In this document: in pieces, positions 53,779 through 62,488 of the stretch
Layout: the number at the start of each line of letters is the position of its first letter
Position numbering within the stretch: position 1 is the stretch's first letter
Source: Paraflavitalea sp. CAU 1676
GTDB taxonomy: Bacteria; Bacteroidota; Bacteroidia; Chitinophagales; Chitinophagaceae
Direction: 5' to 3'
Assembly: GCF_029223285.1 (NCBI RefSeq)
Contig: NZ_JARHUJ010000012.1
Span: 248,001-312,000 of the forward strand
DNA length: 64,000 bases
Program-made: the position numbers and the translations under genes
The notes under the pieces: generated by a model
What the model was told of the DNA's origin: nothing
What the model saw: only the letters and a program-made list of their open reading frames with translations
The model's database searches: none

Positions 53779-56700
53779 ATGCTCAGTGCTTTACTTCTGA
53801 AACCATTGCTATTGACACGAAGACCTGTGAAGAAGCGAGCGATCTGCCTTCTTTTGCTGGTCTTGCTGACAGGGTTAGCCAAAATGCCTGTTATGGCCAC
53901 CGGTACGCCACAGGTGATGCCCAATCCGGCCAACGGCGCGGCCATCCTGCTGGCGCCGGCAACTTTATCAGGACCTTACCGCGGCGCACCTGCGCAGAAC
54001 AGGATCCAGTTCGTGATCAACGACAACGCTGGTGAGAATTTCTATTTTAACGTGAAGGCCTACGATCGCACTACACCTACCGCCAACCAGGTGCAGGTGT
54101 ATTACCGCATCCTCAATTCGTCCAATGTGCAGGTGGTAGCCCCCACACCGATCGCCACCGGCGCACAGATCAGTACCTATGCGCAGGCAGTGGCGGGGCC
54201 TAATATCGCCGGTACAGTACCCACCGGGTACGCACCGATTACATTCGACCCTGCGGTAAACGATACCTACTATATCGAGATCTATTATAGTACGGATGCC
54301 GGCGCTACGGCCAACACGCAGCAAACCCTGCTTACCTTGTTCGATTTCACCGTAGCTACCCCCGCCGGTGTAAGGCGCCTGGGCCGCATCTATTCCCGTG
54401 GCTGGAGCTTTATCACCTACAATCCAACCGGCAACCAGGGGTCTATCAACAACGCATTCGAAGGCGATTTCTATGGTTATACCAATGATAGTACCGTCGT
54501 AAAACTCGACTTCCTCGATTTTCGTCCCTTTGGATTTACGCTTTATATGAACCATTATGGGGCCGTAAATGGTACCAACTGGCTGCTCGACCGCCGTTCG
54601 CAGAATACAGGCGCCAGCGCCCCTTCGCTGCCCAATGGCTATCCGGTGTTCCTGGCACAGCCCGATGCAACCATCTTTCCTACTTCCACACCGGCTACTG
54701 CCCCGCAGTTTGCCGGTAAGATATATGGGTGTGCCCCCAATATATACATACCCTTCCGCATCGATAAGCCCGGCGATGTAGTAATACTGCTCGACCTCAA
54801 CGGTACAGCAGGCTACCAGGCAGGTACGGCCGACCGCTATCTGTACTTTATAGACAGGCCAGTTGGCTACAATGTGGGCGTATGGGATGGGTTGAACGGT
54901 CTCGGCGCTGCAGTTGCCGGGAATGTTACCATCAATATGACGCTCTCCTCGCGAAGAGGGCGTGTGAATATTCCCTTGTATGATGCCGAGTTGAACCCTC
55001 AGGGTTTCAACGTATCCGGCGTAGCGCCGCTGGCTACTGTTCCCCGGCTCTACTTCGACGATGCCCTCTTAGCCAACACATCGCCTTCCACTTGCGTAGA
55101 CGCAACAGGCGATGCCAACAACAACAATACAGGAACCGGTATTACCAATGCCGACGTAGGGCTCGTGCCGCCAGCCCGTGCCTGGAACGGTCCGGGATCG
55201 GGCAATGCCGTGCCTGCGCCGGCAGCCGGTGGCGCCAGCACCGCTATTACCTGCGACGACTTTGGTAACGTGCGCACCCTCAATACCTGGTTCTGGGCCT
55301 ACGAGATCAGTTCCTCCATATTTGTACTCGCCATGCCCACCTGTAGCGGCGATGGCGATGCGATACCATATACAACCGACGTAGATGACGACAACGACGG
55401 AGTAACCGATATCGTGGAAGGCGGAGGCACCGATCCATTTGCCGATGCCGATGCCGATGGAACACCCAACCTGCTCGATCTGACACCGGGCGGCACCGTA
55501 CCTGCCTTTGTAGATGCCAACAGCGACGGCGTTAACGACAACTACGATGCCGATCTCGATGGCATCGTCAATTCATTCGACCTCGACAGCGACAATGATG
55601 GCATACCCGACCTCATCGAAAATGGTGGAGTGGATACCAACGGCAATGGCCGTGTAGATGGAACAGCCGATGTGGATGCCGATGGTTTGATCGACACCTA
55701 CGATGCATCTCAGGGTGGAGTAATACTGGCGCCAAAGAATCCCGACGGAGACCTGGTACCCAATGCACGCGACCTGGATAGCGACAATGATGGCATACCA
55801 GATATCGTAGAAGCCGGCGGCATCGATGCCAATAACGATGGAGTAGTCGATACATTCGTCGACAGCGATGGCGACGGCTGGGCCAATGCCTACGATCCTG
55901 ACGACGACAACAATGGCACTAACGAAAATCCCGAGCAATCGCTCATCATCACCGGGGCCGATGCCAATGCCGACGGACTCGCCGATAGCTACACACGCGG
56001 CGATTTTGATGCCGACGGAAAAGCCAATCCATACGATCTCGACGCCGATGGCGATGGTATACTCGATGTGCGCGAAGCCGGACTGCCCGATGCAGATAAC
56101 AACGGGATTGTAGATGGTACCACCGGCGCCGACGGCTGGAGCGATACCGTCGATGCACTGATATCACTCGCATTGACCAATACCGACGGCCTTACCAACC
56201 CCAACTACCTCGATATCGATTCGGACAACGATGGTATCGTTGATAATATCGAAGCACAAACCACCACTCCATATATCGCACCCGTTGCGGGCGATACCGA
56301 TGGCGATGGTATCAGCAACGCCTACGATAACCTGCCGGCAGCCTTTGGCGGTAATTCCAGCAATGGTCTTACACCTACCAATACCGACGGTGCAGACAAT
56401 CCCGACTATACCGATCTCGATTCCGACAACGATAACAAAACCGATGCGATCGAGGGTTGGGATACCAACGGTAACGGCGTGATCAATGGCGCTGAGAAAA
56501 CAGGAGGCGCAGCCGATATCGACAACGATGGCCTGCTCGATGGTTACGACGCCAACACCGCAGCCGTAAATCCTACCAACGGTACCGCGCCCACCAGCTA
56601 TCCCGACGTAAACAACCCGGGTGGCGACCGCGATTGGCGCCAGGCGCAGAATTCCGATAACGACGCTATACCTGATAATGTAGACATAGACGATGATAAC

Positions 56701-59700
56701 GATGGCGTGCCCGATACCGCAGAAAGTGCCACCGGACTCGATCCGCTGGCCGACCAGGATTCGGATGGCATACTCAACTACCTCGACCCATCTCAAGGCG
56801 GATTCAACGATTCCAACGGCGATGGCGTAGATGATCAGTACGATGCTGACCTCGATGGCGTCATCAACAGCCGCGACCTCGACAGCGACAACGATGGCAT
56901 ACCCGATATCATCGAAGCAGGCGGAATCGATACCGATGGAAACGGAAGGGTAGATGTGACCACCGATACCAATGGCAATGGATTGATGAATCCTTACGAT
57001 CCAGCCAATGGCGGAACTACCCTGGCCAACCTTGATACGGATGGCGATACCATACCCAATAGCCTCGACCTCGATAGCGACAATGACGGCCTGCCCGATA
57101 TCGTGGAAGCAGGTGGTGCAGATGCCAACAACGACGGTAAAGTAGATGGATTTACCGATGCGGATGGCGACGGTTATGCCGATGCCTACGATCCGGACGA
57201 TAACAACGACGGCACCAATGAAGGAGCAGCCCAGCCGCTCATCGTCACCAGCGTCGACACCAATGGCGATGGAAAGGCCGATAGTTATACAAGCGGCGAT
57301 TATGAAGGCGACGGCAAAGCCAATCCGTATGATCTTGACACCGATGGCGATGGAATACTCGATGTACGCGAAGCCGGTCTGCCCGATACCGACAACAACG
57401 GTATAGTAGACGGCACACTGGGAGCCGATGGCTGGAGCGATTCGGTGGATGCCTTGCCATCACTCAGCCTCATCGATACCGACAGCACCGGCAATCCCGA
57501 TTTCGCCGATATCGATGCAGACAACGATGGTATCGTGGATAATATCGAAGGTCAGCCGACATCGCCGTATATAGCGCCTGCCGGCGCCGATACCGATGGC
57601 GATGGCATCGATAATGCCTACGACAATGCGCCCGGCGCCTTTGGCGGCACCGCCAACAATGGCATAACGCCCACCAATACCGACGGCATCGACCTGGCAG
57701 ACTATAGAGACCTGGATGCAGACAACGACGGCAAGTCGGATGCGCTTGAAGGCTGGGATACCAATGGCAACGGAACGATCGATGGTGCAGAAAAGACAGG
57801 CGGCGCCACCGATGCCGATGGCGACGGACTGCTTGATGGATACGACAACAACACCGCCGCGGTGAACCCGACCAACGGAACCACACCCACCAGCTATCCC
57901 GATGTCAACAACCCAGGTGGCAACCGCGATTGGCGCCAGGCGGTAGACAGAGATAATGATGGCGTAACCGATCTCGTTGACGTCGACGATGACAACGACG
58001 GTGTGCCCGATACGGATGAAAGCCCTGTGGGCCTCAATCCGATGGCGGATGCTGATAGCGATGGCATCCCGAATTACCTCGACAGTAGTAACGGAGGATA
58101 CGTAGACACCAATGGCGATGGCATCGACGACCGGTACGATACCGACCTCGATGGAGTGATCAACGCCTTCGATCTTGATAGCGACAACGACGGCATAGCC
58201 GACCTGGTAGAAGCCGGTGGTGTAGATACCAATGGCGATGGCAGGGTAGACGGCGCCTTTGCGGATGCCGACGGCGACGGACTGGCCACCGCCTACGACG
58301 CCAACAACGGCGGCGTGGCGCTGAGTAATTTCGACAGTGATGGCGACCTGATCCCCAACGCACTCGATACCGATAGCGACAACGACGGAATACCCGATGT
58401 GCGGGAAGCCGGCGGCACCGATGCCAACAACGATGGCTATATCGATGGATTCGCAGATGCAGATGGAGATGGATTCTCTGATGCGGTGGACGGCGATGCA
58501 GGCAATGACGGCACGGCCGAAAACACAGCCGGCGCACTCATCATCACCGGAACCGATACCAATGGCGATGGCATACCAAACAGTTATCCCAAGGCCAATG
58601 CCGATGCCAATGGATTGCCCAATCCGTACGACCTCGATGCAGATGGCGATGGAATACCCGATGTGGAAGAAGCAGGCATCACCCATAACATTGGAGAAGC
58701 AATCGCCACAGGCACCCTCAACGCCAAAGGCTGGAGCTCTACGGTAGATGCATTGCCAACCCTCACGTTGCCGAATACGGATACCGATATCTATCCCAAC
58801 TACCTCGATATCGATGCCGATAACGATGGTATTACGGATAATGTGGAAGGCCAGCTCACGAACCAGTACAAGCTGCCCACCGGTACCGATACCGATGGAG
58901 ATGGAATCGACAACGAATACGATAAGGACAACAATATCCTCTTCAACTACCAGGGCCTCATACCTGTCAACTTCCTGGGTGCAGTGGATGTGCTGCCCGA
59001 TTACATTGACCCGGATACGGATGACGATGGCGTATCGGATATCATCGAAGGTCATGATGCCGATCTCAACCAGGTAGCCGATTATACCCTAACTGGTATC
59101 GATACCGATGGCGATGGTCTGGACAATGCCTTCGACCTCGACAATACCGGTCCCAATGTGAAGAACGAGGGTATGAATGCGGTGCCCATGTTTGGGTTCG
59201 ATAACCCGCCAGCCAACCCGCCCGCACCGCTCGGCGCAAGAGGACCTTTGCAGGAGAACCAGGCCGTCGACCTCGATCGTTCCTGGAGAACAATCAACCC
59301 CGCACTGCCCATCACCCTGGTCAACTTCAAAGCACAGAAACAGGGCGATAGCAAGGTATACCTCAGCTGGAGGGCCGAAAGTCAAAGCAACTTCAAGGAG
59401 TTCATCCTCGAAAGAAGCACCGATGGTGTGCGCTTCTCAGCAGTGGCTACCATCGAAGGCAAAGAAGGCTTGAGTGCTGATTACAGTTATCTCGATGACA
59501 TTGGTGCGCAGGCAGCAAGCCGGCTCTACTACCGCCTCAAACAGGTGGACAATGATGGCCGCTTCGAATACAGCCGCATACTCAATGTTATCCTCAACAT
59601 CGCCGGCATCACCATCAGGGTAGCGCCCAATCCGGCGAGGGATTATGTAACGATCAACATTACGGCCGACAGGAAGCTGCCTGTTGCCATCCACGTCGTA

Positions 59701-59862
59701 GACAACCTCGGCAGGTTGCTGATCATTCAGCGTACCAGCGTTGACAAAGGTGATAATATCATCCGCCTTAACAACACCAACACCCTGCAAAACGGCAACT
59801 ACAATGTGGTAGTAACCGCAGGCGACAACCGATCAACACAGAAGCTCATGATTCAGAAATAG
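53779..59862 (+). CDS. Giant thrombospondin type 3 repeat protein with T9SS tail
   Basis: 2027 residues from the ATG at 53779; a TTG seven codons earlier also starts the frame. The basic N-terminus and hydrophobic segment (KKRAICLLLLVLLTGLA, ending near VMATG) form the signal. About 45-530 is a beta-rich region without a family I can name, including an early calcium-poor front domain (YRGAPAQNRIQFVINDNAGENFYFN). From about residue 535 to 1835 the sequence is built of DxDxDG-type calcium motifs (SDNDGIPD, DTNGDG, DADGDG) in three super-repeats. The end has a fibronectin-like domain (LPITLVNFKAQKQGDSKVYLSW) and a type A T9SS sorting domain (VAPNPARDYVTINI to QKLMIQK). Probably a calcium-stiffened surface stalk or adhesin. 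Convergent with the GH20 gene; a perfect terminator lies between. Confidence 0.92.
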   Translation: MLSALLLKPLLLTRRPVKKRAICLLLLVLLTGLAKMPVMATGTPQVMPNPANGAAILLAPATLSGPYRGAPAQNRIQFVINDNAGENFYFNVKAYDRTTPTANQVQVYYRILNSSNVQVVAPTPIATGAQISTYAQAVAGPNIAGTVPTGYAPITFDPAVNDTYYIEIYYSTDAGATANTQQTLLTLFDFTVATPAGVRRLGRIYSRGWSFITYNPTGNQGSINNAFEGDFYGYTNDSTVVKLDFLDFRPFGFTLYMNHYGAVNGTNWLLDRRSQNTGASAPSLPNGYPVFLAQPDATIFPTSTPATAPQFAGKIYGCAPNIYIPFRIDKPGDVVILLDLNGTAGYQAGTADRYLYFIDRPVGYNVGVWDGLNGLGAAVAGNVTINMTLSSRRGRVNIPLYDAELNPQGFNVSGVAPLATVPRLYFDDALLANTSPSTCVDATGDANNNNTGTGITNADVGLVPPARAWNGPGSGNAVPAPAAGGASTAITCDDFGNVRTLNTWFWAYEISSSIFVLAMPTCSGDGDAIPYTTDVDDDNDGVTDIVEGGGTDPFADADADGTPNLLDLTPGGTVPAFVDANSDGVNDNYDADLDGIVNSFDLDSDNDGIPDLIENGGVDTNGNGRVDGTADVDADGLIDTYDASQGGVILAPKNPDGDLVPNARDLDSDNDGIPDIVEAGGIDANNDGVVDTFVDSDGDGWANAYDPDDDNNGTNENPEQSLIITGADANADGLADSYTRGDFDADGKANPYDLDADGDGILDVREAGLPDADNNGIVDGTTGADGWSDTVDALISLALTNTDGLTNPNYLDIDSDNDGIVDNIEAQTTTPYIAPVAGDTDGDGISNAYDNLPAAFGGNSSNGLTPTNTDGADNPDYTDLDSDNDNKTDAIEGWDTNGNGVINGAEKTGGAADIDNDGLLDGYDANTAAVNPTNGTAPTSYPDVNNPGGDRDWRQAQNSDNDAIPDNVDIDDDNDGVPDTAESATGLDPLADQDSDGILNYLDPSQGGFNDSNGDGVDDQYDADLDGVINSRDLDSDNDGIPDIIEAGGIDTDGNGRVDVTTDTNGNGLMNPYDPANGGTTLANLDTDGDTIPNSLDLDSDNDGLPDIVEAGGADANNDGKVDGFTDADGDGYADAYDPDDNNDGTNEGAAQPLIVTSVDTNGDGKADSYTSGDYEGDGKANPYDLDTDGDGILDVREAGLPDTDNNGIVDGTLGADGWSDSVDALPSLSLIDTDSTGNPDFADIDADNDGIVDNIEGQPTSPYIAPAGADTDGDGIDNAYDNAPGAFGGTANNGITPTNTDGIDLADYRDLDADNDGKSDALEGWDTNGNGTIDGAEKTGGATDADGDGLLDGYDNNTAAVNPTNGTTPTSYPDVNNPGGNRDWRQAVDRDNDGVTDLVDVDDDNDGVPDTDESPVGLNPMADADSDGIPNYLDSSNGGYVDTNGDGIDDRYDTDLDGVINAFDLDSDNDGIADLVEAGGVDTNGDGRVDGAFADADGDGLATAYDANNGGVALSNFDSDGDLIPNALDTDSDNDGIPDVREAGGTDANNDGYIDGFADADGDGFSDAVDGDAGNDGTAENTAGALIITGTDTNGDGIPNSYPKANADANGLPNPYDLDADGDGIPDVEEAGITHNIGEAIATGTLNAKGWSSTVDALPTLTLPNTDTDIYPNYLDIDADNDGITDNVEGQLTNQYKLPTGTDTDGDGIDNEYDKDNNILFNYQGLIPVNFLGAVDVLPDYIDPDTDDDGVSDIIEGHDADLNQVADYTLTGIDTDGDGLDNAFDLDNTGPNVKNEGMNAVPMFGFDNPPANPPAPLGARGPLQENQAVDLDRSWRTINPALPITLVNFKAQKQGDSKVYLSWRAESQSNFKEFILERSTDGVRFSAVATIEGKEGLSADYSYLDDIGAQAASRLYYRLKQVDNDGRFEYSRILNVILNIAGITIRVAPNPARDYVTINITADRKLPVAIHVVDNLGRLLIIQRTSVDKGDNIIRLNNTNTLQNGNYNVVVTAGDNRSTQKLMIQK
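55381..59290 (+). repeat. Three tandem super-repeats inside the calcium-repeat gene
   Basis: Copies begin at the same core (D-x-D-D-D-N-D-G): 55381-56685, 56686-57981 and 57982-about 59290, giving periods of 1305, 1296 and about 1309 bp (435, 432 and about 436 codons). Each copy runs through the same order of landmarks: PDxxEA, DADGDG, AYDPDDxNDGT, LIITG-type, DNDGI, GWDTNGNG and a closing DWRQ-type block. Copy 3 is altered at its end (DRSWRT). Confidence 0.85.
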
Positions 59863-59891
59863 CGTTTGGTTGACGAACAGTAAGCAAAACA

Positions 59892-59918
59892 AAGGGGCTC
59901 CGCGTAGCGGAGCCCCTT
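59892..59918. terminator. Bidirectional terminator between convergent genes
   Basis: Perfect 12-bp stem AAGGGGCTCCGC (59892-59903) with its complement at 59907-59918, 3-nt loop. It lies between the calcium-repeat gene (+) and the GH20 gene (-). Confidence 0.85.
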
Positions 59919-59941
59919 CTGTATTTCCTATGGGAAAGAAA

Positions 59942-62329
59942 TTAATTGACTGAAATCTCATCCACAAACAACCAGGCCTTGCTGCCCGAACCGGGTTTGC
60001 CATCGGCAATAACACCATGGCTCTTTGCCACCACTTTTACAAAGCGGGCATCTTTGGCAGCAACAGGAACAGTAATAGAAGCCATGTTGCTTGCTTCTTT
60101 TACTACCTCGCTGGCTTTGCCGGCCGCTTCGAAAGTTTTACCATCTTTCGAAACCAGTACTTCCACATATTGCGGAGGATACACCCAGCTCGGCTGCTGA
60201 TCGAGGATATGCAGGTTCACCGAAGAAACCGGTTGCGCCTTACCCAGGTCGATCACCGCTTCCATATCTGGCCCCTGCCAGCCCAGCCACTCATCCGAGT
60301 TGATGCCAATGGCCGATTTTGCACCGTTTACCAGGCTGAACGTTCCACCATTGCCAGCACGATTCTCTGCTGTAGGCGTTGCGATAGTTACTTTCTTGCC
60401 GGTAGCTTTGTTGAAAGTGAACTTCTGCTCGAGGGCCACCCCTTCACCATGATGATAAAGCGGTACAGCTTTCCAATGTGAAGTGGAAGTCACTTTAACT
60501 TTGTTGGTGTTATCGTACTGTAATTCATTCGTTTTCCGGTACACGGTTGAATCCCTCAACATTCCTTTTGAACCATCAGGGTCTTTTTTAAAGTCGGGCA
60601 GATAGATAGTTACTTTCTTCAAGGTGTCATGGGGAAGCACCTTGATCATCTTTGTTGATGCATATTCGAAAAGAGATCCTTTTTCAGCCGCCCTGTTATT
60701 GATCTGCCAGATGACACCGTTGTTGTCAGGCGTTGGTAAGATCGATGCACTGGGCTGAAAGAAAGCTGAGCTCGAACTGGACCCCCAAAGTGTATAACGC
60801 TTGAACTGCGTTTGCAAACGCTTCTCGAAATCGTTCCAGTTGCGCTTTTCTTTCGGGCTCCACAATACTTCACTCAACGCAGTAGCACGGGGGAATACCA
60901 TGTACTCCACTTTGCTGGGATACTTCATGTATTCTGTCCACACATTGCCTTGCGCTCCCAATACATACTTACCTTCTTCTTCGGTAAGTTCTTTGGGGAT
61001 CGGCTCATAACCATACACCTTCTGCAAAGGAATAAAGCCGCCAATGGTTACAGAATCTTCATTCTTGGTTTGAGAATAGTCGAGGTACACATAGGTAGTT
61101 GGCGTCATGATCACCTGGTGCTTTTGCTTGGCAGCTTCGATACCACCTTTCTCACCGCGCCAGCTCATCACCACCGCATTGGGAGCCAGACCGCCTTCCA
61201 GGATCTCATCCCAGCCGATCAGGGTTTTGCCCTTGCCGTTGATGTACTTCTCCATCCGTTGTATGAAATAGCTTTGCAGCTCATGTTCGTCTTTCAGTCC
61301 CAGGTCCTTGATGCGCTGCTGACACTTGGGACATTTCTTCCAGCTCTCCTTGGGGCACTCATCCGCGCCGACGTGTACATATTTTGCCGGGAATAAGGGG
61401 ATCACTTCATCCAGCACGTCCTGCAGGAAATTGAACACCGTATCATTGCCCGCGCAGAATACTTCATTGAAAACACCCCAGGTGCCCTGAACCTTGTAAG
61501 GACCGCCGGTGCAACCCAGGTGCGGGTAGGCCGTAAGCGCTGCAGAAGCGTGACCCGGCATTTCAATTTCGGGGATCACGGTTACGTAGCGTTTAGCGGC
61601 GTAAGCAACGATCTCCTTTACTTCTTCCTGTGTATAGAACCCTCCGTAGCGGATATTGTCGTTGCCCGTACCGGGATAGCGGCCAATAATGGTGCCATTG
61701 CGCCAGCCACCCACTTCGGTCAGCTTGGGATACTTCTTGATCTCGATGCGCCAGCCCTGGTCTTCCGTCAGGTGCCAGTGGAAATAATTCATCTTGTGCA
61801 GCGCGATATAATCGATATACTTCTTGACAAAGCTGATGGGGAAGAAATGACGGCCCACATCCAGCATTAGGCCACGGTATTGAAAACGTGGATAGTCCTT
61901 GATGTTGACATAGGGGATCTTCAGCGAAGCGGATTTCTCCACTGGCAGCAACTGCAGCAGCGTTTGCACGCCGTAGAAAGTGCCGTTCTCATTGTCGCCG
62001 GCAATATATACCTGGCCTTTCTTCACCTGCATCACATAGGCGCCGGGAATCGGATATTCCATCTTCTCGTAATTGAGGTGGATGCCGCCCGGGGTGCTCT
62101 TGTTGGTCACCTTGAGGGTAAAACCATATACCTGTTGCAGGTAGTCATTCAGGAAATTAGCAGAGTTCTCGAGCCCGGATCCATCCAGTACGATCGGCGT
62201 GCTCTTCGTGATCACGAAAGAGCCGGCGATCTTGGGCTGAATGAGTTCCACAGGCTGCGGAATGATGTTTACCTGACTAAACAGCGTAGGACTGCTGCAA
62301 AGCAAGGCAAGAGTTAGTAGCTTTCGCAT
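59942..62329 (-). CDS. Beta-N-acetylhexosaminidase, GH20
   Basis: 795 residues. Signal peptide ends near SPTLFSQ. The GH20 front domain (about 25-140) precedes the catalytic barrel: GLMLDVGRHFFP (154-165), HWHLTEDQGWRIE (about 184), EMPGH (about 256-260), and the active-site pair Asp323-Glu324 in HVGADE, followed by ESWKKCPKCQ. Downstream, LIGWDEILEGGL and EGKYVLGAQGNVWTEYMK are also family motifs. The C-terminal about 125 residues look like a discoidin (F5/8 type C) carbohydrate-binding module. It releases terminal GlcNAc or GalNAc from glycans by substrate-assisted catalysis. Periplasmic or surface. Shares an upstream element with nagB. Confidence 0.95.
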   Translation of the reverse strand: MRKLLTLALLCSSPTLFSQVNIIPQPVELIQPKIAGSFVITKSTPIVLDGSGLENSANFLNDYLQQVYGFTLKVTNKSTPGGIHLNYEKMEYPIPGAYVMQVKKGQVYIAGDNENGTFYGVQTLLQLLPVEKSASLKIPYVNIKDYPRFQYRGLMLDVGRHFFPISFVKKYIDYIALHKMNYFHWHLTEDQGWRIEIKKYPKLTEVGGWRNGTIIGRYPGTGNDNIRYGGFYTQEEVKEIVAYAAKRYVTVIPEIEMPGHASAALTAYPHLGCTGGPYKVQGTWGVFNEVFCAGNDTVFNFLQDVLDEVIPLFPAKYVHVGADECPKESWKKCPKCQQRIKDLGLKDEHELQSYFIQRMEKYINGKGKTLIGWDEILEGGLAPNAVVMSWRGEKGGIEAAKQKHQVIMTPTTYVYLDYSQTKNEDSVTIGGFIPLQKVYGYEPIPKELTEEEGKYVLGAQGNVWTEYMKYPSKVEYMVFPRATALSEVLWSPKEKRNWNDFEKRLQTQFKRYTLWGSSSSSAFFQPSASILPTPDNNGVIWQINNRAAEKGSLFEYASTKMIKVLPHDTLKKVTIYLPDFKKDPDGSKGMLRDSTVYRKTNELQYDNTNKVKVTSTSHWKAVPLYHHGEGVALEQKFTFNKATGKKVTIATPTAENRAGNGGTFSLVNGAKSAIGINSDEWLGWQGPDMEAVIDLGKAQPVSSVNLHILDQQPSWVYPPQYVEVLVSKDGKTFEAAGKASEVVKEASNMASITVPVAAKDARFVKVVAKSHGVIADGKPGSGSKAWLFVDEISVN

Positions 62330-62364
62330 AGCGTTTCAATTTGTAAAGAGTGTTGTTAGGTGTT

Positions 62365-62429
62365 CAAATGTAACCATTCCCGACCGGGAATATTATCGTG
62401 AAAATCAATATTCTTGCGCAATCGGTTGC
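62365..62429 (-). promoter_or_regulatory. GH20 promoter region with two palindromes
   Basis: On the minus strand, TACATTTG (62365-62372) matches the -7 element. TTCCCG-AC-CGGGAA (62377-62390) lies just upstream of it, in the spacer where an operator would block polymerase. Further up, GCAACCGATTGCGCAA (62414-62429, minus strand) matches the element upstream of nagB at 15 of 16 positions. No clear -33 element. Confidence 0.6.
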
Positions 62430-62444
62430 TTGAGTAGTAACGAA

Positions 62445-62476
62445 AACGGCTCCGGCAGCATGCTGCCGGAGCCGTT
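62445..62476 (-). terminator. Terminator after the S15 hydrolase
   Basis: A 32-bp perfect palindrome, AACGGCTCCGGCAGC-AT-GCTGCCGGAGCCGTT, 12 bp after the hydrolase stop in its direction of transcription, followed by TTTTCG in minus-strand reading. Confidence 0.75.
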
Positions 62477-62488
62477 GAAAATCAATAA

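Noticed and set aside
57460-59055. Long open frame (531 codons) on the minus strand
   Set aside because: It is the antisense of the GAT/GAC- and GGC-rich calcium repeats, which leave the opposite strand free of stops; no domain or start context.
55381-59290. Periodic short repeats suggesting a CRISPR-like array
   Set aside because: The periodicity follows codons for calcium-binding motifs inside one open frame, with no constant repeat-spacer pattern.
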